This document shows, one piece after another, positions 1-7,300 of a DNA stretch of 7,660 nucleotides; the first letter of the stretch is position 1, and each line of letters starts with the position of its first letter. Source of the stretch: a bacterium (GTDB lineage: Bacteria; Bacteroidota; Ignavibacteria; Kapaibacteriales; UBA961); assembly GCA_022844575.1 (NCBI GenBank), contig JALHLL010000174.1, forward strand, positions 1 through 7,660. The letters are read 5' to 3'. A program made the position numbers and the translations under genes. The notes below the pieces were generated by a model. The model was not told where the DNA came from, made no database searches, and was given only the letters and a program-made list of their open reading frames with translations.

Positions 1-23
1 GAATAAGAATATTTCGTTATAAA

Positions 24-575
24 TTAAAGTTCTTCTATTGTTAAGTTTGAGTTCGTATAAATACAAATATCCGCAGCTATTTTTAATGATTCTTCCACTA
101 TTGATCTGGCTTCCAATGAGGAATGCTTTATAAGTGCACGTGCTGCCGATAATGCAAAAGGTCCGCCGGAACCGATCGCAATAATATTATCATCAGGTTC
201 GATAATATCACCGGTACCACTCACTAATAATAATTTACTGCTGTTCATAATCACCATCATTGCCTCCAAACGACGCAAATACCTGTCGGTACGCCAATCT
301 TTAGCCAAATCGACAACGGCACGTTCAAGATTTCCTCTTTGCGCTTCTAACTTCTCTTCAAAACGTTGTAATAATGTAAAAGCATCGGCGGTTGAGCCCG
401 CAAATCCGGTCAATACCGAATTATTATACAGTCTGCGCACTTTTCTGGTAGTTTGTTTCATAACCGTATTGCCGAAAGATACTTGCCCATCAGCTCCCAG
501 AACGGCTTTCCCGTCTTTTATTATACCACAAACAGTGGTGGAATGTACTTCAGGATAAAATTTTGATTGTGACAT
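24..575 (-). CDS. hslV: ATP-dependent protease proteolytic subunit HslV (ClpQ)
   Basis: HslV is the N-terminal-nucleophile threonine peptidase that forms the double-hexamer core of the cytoplasmic HslUV (ClpYQ) protease. HslU unfolds the substrate. The 183-residue product matches the family end to end. It has the HSTTV processing site, with Thr13 as the expected catalytic Thr1 after removal of 12 residues. It also has GADGQVSFGNTVMK (27-40, Asp29 corresponding to mature Asp17), RKVRRLY (44-50, Lys45 corresponding to Lys33), GFAGSTADAFTLL (57-69), the IEPDDN and AIGSGGPFAL stretches (125-142), and a C-terminus CIYTNSNLTIEEL very like the E. coli protein. I start at ATG 575. A TTG at 596 in the same frame would add 7 residues, and the frame is closed by a stop just above it. 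Neither start has a clear Shine-Dalgarno, unlike the other genes here. Only 23 bases follow the stop, so a downstream hslU cannot be seen. Identification is very secure; the exact start is less so. Confidence 0.97.
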   Translation of the reverse strand: MSQSKFYPEVHSTTVCGIIKDGKAVLGADGQVSFGNTVMKQTTRKVRRLYNNSVLTGFAGSTADAFTLLQRFEEKLEAQRGNLERAVVDLAKDWRTDRYLRRLEAMMVIMNSSKLLLVSGTGDIIEPDDNIIAIGSGGPFALSAARALIKHSSLEARSIVEESLKIAADICIYTNSNLTIEEL

Positions 576-589
576 ACGCAACTTATTAA

Positions 590-691
590 TTAACAAATGC
601 TGAGTATGACGCTACCATAGTAGAAAAATTGAAACTGAGGCATCCTAACATCAATTACACTATTCTGAACGGGAAACGTCAGTATCATTAA
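590..691 (+). pseudogene. possible orphan C-terminal coding tail (gene remnant)
   Basis: Between hslV and the DUF547 gene, one plus-strand frame is open for 33 codons and ends in TAA at 689-691. It has no start codon of its own; the first upstream stop is at 587-589. The encoded tail (EYDATIVEKLKLRHPNINY, then TILNGKRQYH) reads like an ordinary amphipathic protein end with normal codon choice. It begins almost exactly where hslV begins on the other strand. One explanation is that a deletion or rearrangement joined the 3' end of another gene to the 5' end of hslV. The frame is short enough to be open by chance, and I do not recognise the family, so this is a weak call. Confidence 0.22.
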
Positions 692-716
692 GAAACCGTC
701 GGAGTTATTCAAAAAA

Positions 717-722
717 AGTAGG
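717..722 (+). promoter_or_regulatory. Shine-Dalgarno AGTAGG for the DUF547 gene
   Basis: AGTAGG ends 8 bases before ATG 731. That is good spacing for this start and too close for the in-frame TTG at 725, so it decides the start. An in-frame stop at 719-721 overlaps this site and rules out any start further upstream. Confidence 0.55.
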
Positions 723-730
723 CATTGTTT

Positions 731-1480
731 ATGAAAAGAATATGTATTATCTCTGTTGCATTGTTCTTACTTCTAAGTAATTTGGCTATTGCTCTTCCCG
801 ATAATACTCTCTATACGGCAGTTCTCAAAGATTATGTTCACAAAGGGAGAGTTCAATACTCTGCCTTAAAAAAGGATAAACGTCTTGCAGAGTATATTAA
901 GCAAATTAAGGCGACTTCTATACAAGAAATCCCTAAGAATGAAATAATACCATTTTGGATAAACGTGTACAATGCTTATACTTTATTTATTTGTTGCGAG
1001 AACTATCCCCTCAAAAGTATCAACGATATCGCACTCAAGTCCGGTAATAAGGAAATAGCAGTTTGGGATTATGCTTTTGTTGAGTTGAAAGATAAAAAAT
1101 ACACACTTAATGAAATAGAAAATACAATTCTTCGCCCCCTTGGTGTACCCGAAATACACTTTGCTCTTGTATGCGCCGCAAAAAGTTGTGTAGCATTGCG
1201 TTCTGAGGCATATACTGCCGATAGACTGGATAATCAACTTAAAGAACAGGCAACAAATTTTCTCAATGATAGAACGAAGAATTCCTTCGACGCCTCAAAA
1301 AAATTATGCTCTATATCTAAAATATTTGAATGGTATGGAAAGGATTTCGGTGGAAATACTGTTCAGATTCTGCACTATATCTCTACTTTTTTACCTCAAC
1401 CATACCATACGGAATTTAAGAATAAAGCAAAAGATTGGTCTATTATATATTCCGAATATGATTGGTCTTTGAATGAGTAG
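731..1480 (+). CDS. exported DUF547 domain protein
   Basis: The 249-residue product begins with a signal peptide: MKR, a hydrophobic run to about residue 19, and a likely cleavage near LAIA-LP (about 21). It should therefore be periplasmic or outside the cell. The rest is one DUF547 domain (Pfam PF04784 family). It shows YVHKGRVQYSAL (35-46), FWINVYNAYTLF (75-86), YPLKSINDI (92-100), YTLNEIENTILRP (124-136), HFALVCAAKSCVALRSEAY (143-161) and the terminal YDWSLNE. The length is normal for a full domain with a leader, so the gene is intact. The family is widespread in bacteria and eukaryotes but has no firmly assigned reaction. The two Cys of ALVCAAKSC are conserved, but the usual Pro-rich stretch after the second is replaced by Val-Ala. 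It stands alone on its strand and converges on the TPR regulator with a 5-base gap. Family assignment is secure; function is unknown. Confidence 0.9.
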   Translation: MKRICIISVALFLLLSNLAIALPDNTLYTAVLKDYVHKGRVQYSALKKDKRLAEYIKQIKATSIQEIPKNEIIPFWINVYNAYTLFICCENYPLKSINDIALKSGNKEIAVWDYAFVELKDKKYTLNEIENTILRPLGVPEIHFALVCAAKSCVALRSEAYTADRLDNQLKEQATNFLNDRTKNSFDASKKLCSISKIFEWYGKDFGGNTVQILHYISTFLPQPYHTEFKNKAKDWSIIYSEYDWSLNE

Positions 1481-1485
1481 AGTTA

Positions 1486-3543
1486 TTATTGACTCGATGA
1501 TATTTGAGAAAACATGACGTAAATATCATCGGAAGATGAGAGATTCATTTTTTTTCGAATGTTCAAACGATGAAATTCAACCGTTCTTTTACTGAGAGAC
1601 ATAATAGCGGAAATATTAGTTGATGTCAATTTCATATTAAGCAATGCGGCAATTTTTAATTCCATTACCGATAAACAAGGATAAACGGACTTGAGTAGGT
1701 GCATAAACGCGCCATGTACATCTGACCATTGCTTATCAAGTTCGCTTATAGTTTCGAGAGGTTTTATATTACGCTCAATTTTATCTGTCAAGTGTTCAAG
1801 AATATCTATTCCCTCACCTCTCACATATTTCTGTAACTTCGTAGTTTCTGCTCGGAACTGATGCATAATATCATTCTTCTTCAACAATTCGTGTATCATG
1901 ATCTCTACTTCACGTGCTTGCGCACGAAGGGCATTTTTTTGATGAGATATTTCTTTCTCAAGTAATTCTTTTTCATGACCGAAACGTATTCTCTCTAATT
2001 CCTTATCTCTTTTCATTTCCTCAATTTTTCTTTCCCAACCATATCTGTCGGCATGTTTTTTCACTTCACGGGTTTGTACACATTTATACGCATCAATATA
2101 TTGTTCAATGTGAAATATATATTCATCCCAACGTTGCAAATGCTTATAGAAGTCTGCTATTAAGCGATGAGAGTATGCTATATAATATTGGCTTCCTAAC
2201 ACTTCATGTTCTGCAAGTGATTCCAACAAATAACCTTCAGCCAGTTCAGTATCGTAGTTATTATTTTTGACTGAACTATACAGCGCACCCAGATCTGCTT
2301 TTGTGCCAGCAACTTCTTGTTTTCTACCTAATTTAACAAATGTCTGCAACCCCTCTTTAAGATATTTTTCCGCTTTATCAAAATCGTACAACTTCATAAG
2401 AACATTGCCTGCATTAACTGAAAACTGAGCTATTTCAAGCTCTGACCCGAATTCTTCCGAAAGAATTATTGCTTTATTGAGATATTCTAAAGCCCTTGAA
2501 TAATTATTCATCATCGAATAGGTTATTCCAATATTTCCAATGAACATTCCTATTCTTGATTTTGCATTTATTGATTCGAGTACCTGAACAGATTTTTCGA
2601 GATATTCAATTGCATTTGTATAATCTTCTAAGTGTCGATACAAAATCCCTATATTACCCAAAACTATACCCTTATCAACAGTATCGCCATGTAGCTCAAG
2701 TATATTATAAGCATTCTGATAATATGTTAAAGCCATCTTATAATCATCAAGAGCCCGAAAGACATTTCCTATATTTGACGAGCTCTTTGCAACTAATGCT
2801 GTCCATTTCATCTCTTGTGCAATAAGCAGTGCTTGTGTGTAGTATGTGAGAGATTTAATATACTCGGATTGAGATATATAGATATTCCCGATAGTCATTA
2901 AGGCATTAGCTTTATCGTAGAGTAGGTTAGGAGTAGAACATTGTAGAACCAAATTTTCGAGTATCTGCAGGGCTTCCGAATACCAACATCTTTGAAAGTA
3001 TGTAAAAGCAATATTGAATCTGGCTTTAATAATTAATTCAGTTTCACCACATTTTTCAAAGATGCTCATAGCTTCGCTATACATTATTAAGCTCTCATTA
3101 TATTTACACTGAAATCGGTATAAATCTCCTAACATCAATAATGTTTTCGCCACACCTACATCATCCTTTGTCTCTCTGAATAGCTCCTGTGAGTTTATAA
3201 AATTCGTATATGCCTCTTCATAATTATACAAGAGCAAACAATTTAGGCCAAGATTTAACTTTGCGCTTGCTTTTAAAGAAGTATCGTTTATTTTTTGAGC
3301 ATAAAAATGTTGTTTTTCAGAGTATTGGAGTGCGTCTGTAAAACGGTCACTTCTCCACAATGCGATTGACATTAGTCTGTTCGCTTTATAGCACAGAACC
3401 ATTCTTTCCCTATCCAAGCCATTTTCAGAGCTTTCTACGATAGGTAAAACCGATAAAGCATATTCTTGCACTACACTGAATCTGCACACTTTAAGGGCTT
3501 GCTCCGCATTCAGAATTACTTCTTCAATTTCTTCATATGTCAT
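1486..3543 (-). CDS. TPR / coiled-coil / LuxR-type HTH transcriptional regulator
   Basis: The product is 685 residues with no signal peptide or membrane segment, so it should be cytoplasmic. From about residue 45 to 490 it is a TPR solenoid of about eleven units. Typical units read GNIYISQSEYIKSLTYYTQA and GNIGILYRHLEDYTNAIEYL. The helix-A glycines recur every 40 residues (99, 139, 219, 259, 299, 339, 379, 419; Ala at 179). A charged coiled coil of Glu/Lys-rich heptads follows (about 492-560). The C-terminus carries a LuxR/GerE-type helix-turn-helix (about 624-668): LSVMELKIAALLNMKLTST, then the recognition part LSKRTVEFHRLNIRKKMNL. The architecture resembles MalT-like TPR sensing, but the NTPase domain is absent. 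Such proteins are common in Bacteroidota/Chlorobiota; ligand and targets are unknown. I start at ATG 3543, which has an AAAGGG ribosome site. The TTG at 3576 in the same frame has none. The gene diverges from the giant surface-protein gene, which makes that gene a candidate target. Confidence 0.9.
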   Translation of the reverse strand: MTYEEIEEVILNAEQALKVCRFSVVQEYALSVLPIVESSENGLDRERMVLCYKANRLMSIALWRSDRFTDALQYSEKQHFYAQKINDTSLKASAKLNLGLNCLLLYNYEEAYTNFINSQELFRETKDDVGVAKTLLMLGDLYRFQCKYNESLIMYSEAMSIFEKCGETELIIKARFNIAFTYFQRCWYSEALQILENLVLQCSTPNLLYDKANALMTIGNIYISQSEYIKSLTYYTQALLIAQEMKWTALVAKSSSNIGNVFRALDDYKMALTYYQNAYNILELHGDTVDKGIVLGNIGILYRHLEDYTNAIEYLEKSVQVLESINAKSRIGMFIGNIGITYSMMNNYSRALEYLNKAIILSEEFGSELEIAQFSVNAGNVLMKLYDFDKAEKYLKEGLQTFVKLGRKQEVAGTKADLGALYSSVKNNNYDTELAEGYLLESLAEHEVLGSQYYIAYSHRLIADFYKHLQRWDEYIFHIEQYIDAYKCVQTREVKKHADRYGWERKIEEMKRDKELERIRFGHEKELLEKEISHQKNALRAQAREVEIMIHELLKKNDIMHQFRAETTKLQKYVRGEGIDILEHLTDKIERNIKPLETISELDKQWSDVHGAFMHLLKSVYPCLSVMELKIAALLNMKLTSTNISAIMSLSKRTVEFHRLNIRKKMNLSSSDDIYVMFSQISSSQ

Positions 3544-3550
3544 ATTATAT

Positions 3551-3556
3551 CCCTTT
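3551..3556 (-). promoter_or_regulatory. Shine-Dalgarno AAAGGG for the TPR regulator
   Basis: Read on the minus strand, AAAGGG lies 7 bases upstream of ATG 3543. The alternative TTG start at 3576 is preceded by a pyrimidine-rich stretch with no ribosome site. This supports the 685-residue form over a 696-residue form. Confidence 0.6.
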
Positions 3557-3647
3557 AACAAGTGCTCTACACTCAATGAATTAAAAAGGATTGTTTATAA
3601 ATCACAAGCAATTTAGTATTTAAATATGGATTCCAGTATATAGTATT

Positions 3648-3661
3648 AAATTCATGAATTT
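3648..3661. repeat. perfect 14-bp palindrome, possible operator
   Basis: AAATTCATGAATTT is identical to its reverse complement. It lies about 105-120 bases upstream of the TPR regulator start, on the side facing the giant gene. LuxR-type regulators bind dyad-symmetric sites as dimers, so this could be an operator. In AT-rich DNA, palindromes of this size are not rare and only one copy is seen, so the role is speculative. Confidence 0.3.
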
Positions 3662-3807
3662 GTATAGGAAACTCCTTCCCTTTTCATTATTATATAATGT
3701 ACAGGTATTAATTATGTATCGGTACTGTTTTCCCTAACACTTTTTAGGTTCTTATACAAGTTCAGCATTACAATACAACCTCACCGCTTTGGCGAGAACA
3801 CTTTTCA

Positions 3808-3831
3808 ACTAAAAAGGACATCCTTTTTAGT
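3808..3831. repeat. 24-bp inverted repeat with 11-bp perfect arms
   Basis: ACTAAAAAGGA and TCCTTTTTAGT are exact reverse complements separated only by CA. As RNA it would form a 10-bp stem with a 4-base loop at most. As DNA it is a near-perfect dyad typical of an operator. It lacks a following T-run, so on its own it is not a convincing intrinsic terminator. It may be part of the candidate RNA or a binding site for a dimeric regulator. Confidence 0.6.
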
Positions 3832-3878
3832 ACTCAGCACATAGTAGTACATTCAGATATTATACACTTAGCATAAGG

Positions 3879-3896
3879 AAAGAATCATCATTCTTT
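3879..3896. repeat. 7-bp stem-loop AAAGAAT-CATC-ATTCTTT
   Basis: This is an exact 7-bp inverted repeat around a 4-base loop, between the 24-bp palindrome and the terminator. It is AT-rich and individually weak. It is listed because it adds to the hairpin series in front of the terminator. Confidence 0.4.
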
Positions 3897-3969
3897 ATTC
3901 AAAATTACGATGGTATTTCATAAATCCATTACTACGGAAATACTCAATTTGAACTATTCTCGATAAAAA

Positions 3970-4005
3970 AAAAAAGCTGAAATACGCCCTATTTTCAGCT
4001 TTTTT
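3970..4005. terminator. bidirectional rho-independent terminator
   Basis: The core AGCTGAAA pairs with TTTCAGCT. The outer A-run and T-run extend the stem, TA/TA pairs past a one-base bulge, and the loop is CGCCC (3985-3989). On the plus strand the stem is followed by six T (4000-4005). On the minus strand it is followed by eleven T (the A-run at 3965-3975). It can therefore stop transcription in both directions. No recognised gene ends at it: the flanking genes both point away from it. It must serve an unannotated transcript, insulate the two divergent units from each other, or be left from a deleted gene. Confidence 0.85.
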
Positions 4006-4314
4006 GACAACAACACCCTCCAATGGCGAATATTGACCAGCATTTCACATTTGAAGTTTGCTTGTCCTGGAACGGGTACTTAGCTTAAACCGCTTAATCT
4101 TTTTTTCTGAAAAATACTAAAATCAACACGCTACAATTACTAAAACATTATTTACTTATTTATATCTTGTTTACCCAATTACGAAATATAATTTTTCTTG
4201 TTTAACAATGTTAAATACAGGAAAATTAAAAATCCAGTATATCCCAGTACCAAAATGCAAAAATTGATACAGTAGTTTTACACCGAACAGTTAATAATCT
4301 TTTTTTTACTTTCT

Positions 4315-4320
4315 GAAAGG
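4315..4320 (+). promoter_or_regulatory. Shine-Dalgarno GAAAGG for the giant secreted protein
   Basis: GAAAGG lies 8 bases before ATG 4329. An in-frame TGA at 4314-4316 overlaps it, so ATG 4329 is the first possible start and is well supported. Confidence 0.65.
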
Positions 4321-4328
4321 TTCTCATT

Positions 4329-7300
4329 ATGAGACATGATAACAATTTTTCAAACGCATTGTCCCGATTTGGTCGGTATCATTTTTTATTGTTTCTGGTA
4401 ATGTTACTCCATTTTACATCGGTATTAGAAGTTGATTGTAAACCGAGGGTGTTACAGTTTGGACGGAAAACGCTCGTTCATGACGAAACTAAAGATGGTT
4501 GGATAAAAACTCACTACAAATGTGATCCATACTACCAAGATGAAGGTTGCTTTTTTAAGAATGTAGAGCAGGGTCCGATGATTCCAGATCCCGACTGGGT
4601 TTTTGTCACAATTACACCCACACGTGGTGGTGATGACGGTTATCCCTTTAGTAATGACAATCCTGGAATAAATATCGAATTACTTACTCCTCTCCCCAAA
4701 AAAATCGATTTTTTTACTTTTTCTGAAGATATAACATTAGAGCAAGACGTTTCAGAAGAGCTTGGTGTTAACAATCAAATTGTTATCATGAAGGGTCGGT
4801 ATGCTGTAGATTATAAATCAAGTCTTTACGGCACAATGAGTGTAAATGTCTTATTACTACCCCCACTCAACTTACAAAGTTGTTTATTAGTCCAAGACAT
4901 AAACTTTGCATCTGTGACGACATACCCAAATTCATCGGACATAAGCACAACTTCAAATCCTTGGAAACCGGGCATCAACTCTCCGCAGTATAGTGCATCC
5001 GGCGGTTGCGATAATACGGCAGGATATACGGCAATGTGGGGAAATAATATTGTAGGAGAGTCAATAAGACAGGACTTAGGAAGCGGTGGTATTAAAAAAG
5101 GACAACGTTATGATCTGAGTTTTTGCGCCCGATTACGTCCAAGTCAAAATAATCTCGTCCCAAATCATGTAAGAGTCCGTGTTATTGCGTACAACTCTAC
5201 ACTTCCGAGCAGAGGTACATTACCTGCAGATGCTATGGTTATTTTCGAAACACCAACAATTACATCAACAGCATGGCAGACATTTACTTCTTGCAGTTGG
5301 ATAGCTGATAAGGACTACGCAAAGATAGAGGTGTTGCCTGTTAATAATAGTTCGCTTAGTAACGGAGCTTTCGTTTCATGGAGCGATATTGATAATATAC
5401 GCATGTGTCAGATCAACCAATGTGACGGATTAAATTTCAAAATCTCTCCTAACCAAAAAACTCCCGGTCAATGCTGCTATAATGTGGATTTATCAATAAC
5501 ATCGTGTATTGCAAATTTAAAAGGCATAAGAGTAAAAACTCCAGCTGGGATAACATTGCAATCGGCAGCGGCTCCGACTACATGGAATCAAAGTGGGTTG
5601 ACACCGTCTGAAGTTATATGGAATGCACCGACTACAGCATTATCAATAACATCAACAGGTGGAAGTTTATGTTTTAATGCACCAAATTCAGCCCCCTTCT
5701 TTATCACCATTGAGTGGCTTGATAATCAAAATAATGTTTTCTGTCGCACTGAACGAAAAGTATCATGCCCACCGCCCTGCCTGGAAATCGAAAAAGTTAA
5801 ATCCATGTCTTGCATCGGATATAATAATTTAGGTTATCCGCAATATAAATACTGTATTGACATCGTTAATAATGGTGTGCAACAAAACGCACTTATTCTT
5901 ACAAATGCAGGAGTTATGGCACCCTCAAGTTTCACAATACCCTCGGGCATAGGAACAATCTGCGGTACATTTACTGCAAATAACACAACACCACCTGCAA
6001 ATGTACAATTTGTGGTTGCCGTAAACGGTTGCCGTGATTCAATAATAGTAAAATTACCGAACGATTGTCCACCGAAACAATGTATGGAAATCGAGCGTTT
6101 TTCTTTGAAATGTCTTGCTACTAATCAGCAAGGAAATACGACATATGAATATTCATGGCTTCTAACAAACACATCAGGTGTTTCCCCAAACACTATAACT
6201 GTAACAAGTAATGGCGGGCAGGAAACTACATATAGTAACTTAAACTTAGCAACTGAGTACAAGGGTACATTACAATATGCAACTCCACAAAAGGATACGA
6301 TATGTGTAACATTTACACTACGTAACTCGGAAAAGGTAATAATATGTATGAAAACCTTATGCTTACCGGCTCCAAAGTGTCCAAATTGCTGCGATAACTT
6401 TTATAAACGCATAAAACTAAATAGTGTTAAAAGTACAGGCATTAACGCCAATGGTGATAATATATCAATGAACATGACTTTTGCTCCTAACAGACGGATA
6501 CGTACAATGACTGCTACAATCGTAAGTGCATCACGTAGAAGGGTTGCTCCTATTACTTCAGCGTGGGAGAGAATTTACGGAGATATCGGCGGCGCAGTGG
6601 CAATTCCGACACCGGTCGGACCCGGATTTCGGTATTATGGTGGGATTTCACCGAATACAAGTTTCATAGTAACTACCCAAAAATCTCGAGAAGTCGAATG
6701 GGGAACAAACTATTCGGGTACTACAGGGATATTTAATACAACAGTAGGTTTATTATTTCCGAAACCACACACAGGAGGATTTACAAAAAAGAATATTGAC
6801 GAATTGGACTATTTCTTACGTATTTCGATGACTGATATTAATTGTATTCGCTGCGACACATTAATTCATGTAAATATGAAACGTAGTACATCCCCTTGGA
6901 ATACAATAACAAACAGTTCACTTATAAAAGGTGGAGAAAAAGAATCAAAAAGTGAAGGGGTATTATCGCCTGAAAATAGTTCCGATAGCGATACACCTTT
7001 ATCATTAATAATGAAATCAAAAGAAAACGGAACTTTGACACTGAACTTACCGATTGATAACAGCACCTCAGCCGAAGAAAAAATTAGCGTTATCGGTATT
7101 GGTTTTATTCCTGATCCGATTATTGACATTAAAGAGTTCAGCCCTTTAACAAATAACTTCACATATCTCCCGAACGAAGATACACTATATTGCTCGGGAT
7201 TGTTAAAAGAGGGCGAATCGGCATCATTTAACCTTGTGTTTAACAACCCACCATTTGTTCGATGGAACAATACGGTTATAATAAAATATAAGGTAGGAAC

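Larger units (their letters stand above)
3733..4005 (+). ncRNA. candidate structured small RNA ending at an intrinsic terminator
   Basis: On the plus strand, a run of stem-loops leads up to a strong terminator with no protein gene in front of it. The stems are CCTAA/TTAGG at 3733-3748, a weak CTC-CC/GG-GAG stem at 3780-3796, the 11-bp inverted repeat at 3808-3831, and AAAGAAT/ATTCTTT at 3879-3896. The terminator stem follows at 3970-4005. The perfect TATAAT at 3693-3698 would give a start near 3705, but it lacks a good -35. No known RNA family is recognised. The boundaries are guesses from the outermost hairpins; the terminator is the only strong part. Confidence 0.25.
3544..4328. other. 785-base divergent intergenic region, no recognisable protein gene
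   Basis: This region lies between the minus-strand TPR regulator and the plus-strand giant gene, so promoters for both should lie here. I cannot place either with confidence. A perfect TATAAT occurs on the plus strand at 3693-3698, without a convincing -35. The stretch holds a 14-bp palindrome (3648-3661), a smaller TATTTAAATA palindrome (3617-3626), weak stems (3733-3748 and 3780-3796), a 24-bp inverted repeat (3808-3831), a 7-bp stem-loop (3879-3896) and a bidirectional terminator (3970-4005). The only start-to-stop frames I noted are tiny: 18 codons at 3910-3966 and 21 codons at 4023-4088, neither with a good ribosome site. From 4090 to 4310 the sequence is very AT-rich, and I see nothing specific in it. 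Confidence 0.8.

Noticed and set aside
983..1237. Minus-strand open frame of 84 codons
   Set aside because: It is antisense to conserved DUF547 motifs in the other strand, so it is a shadow frame.
1266..1472. Plus-strand open frame of 68 codons in another phase
   Set aside because: It overlaps the conserved C-terminal half of the DUF547 gene in a different frame and has no independent support.
1914..2270. Plus-strand open frame of 118 codons
   Set aside because: It is antisense to the coiled-coil and last TPR region of the regulator. Its His/Phe/Tyr-rich product looks like reversed Glu/Lys helix codons.
2556..2825. Plus-strand open frame of 89 codons
   Set aside because: It is antisense to the TPR repeats, with no ribosome site or recognisable domain.
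4260..4300. Sigma-70-like promoter with TTGATA and TTAATA before the giant gene
   Set aside because: The two boxes are 21 bases apart, too far for a standard promoter. No Bacteroidota-type TAnnTTTG box is clearly present.
3544..4328. CRISPR array, tRNA or insertion-sequence ends in the intergenic region
   Set aside because: There are no regularly spaced direct repeats, no cloverleaf, and no paired terminal inverted repeats with target duplications. The inverted repeats seen are single local hairpins.
4329..4440. Lipoprotein signal on the giant protein (Cys37)
   Set aside because: The residues before Cys37 are Glu-Val-Asp, which do not form a lipobox, so an ordinary signal peptide or anchor is more likely.
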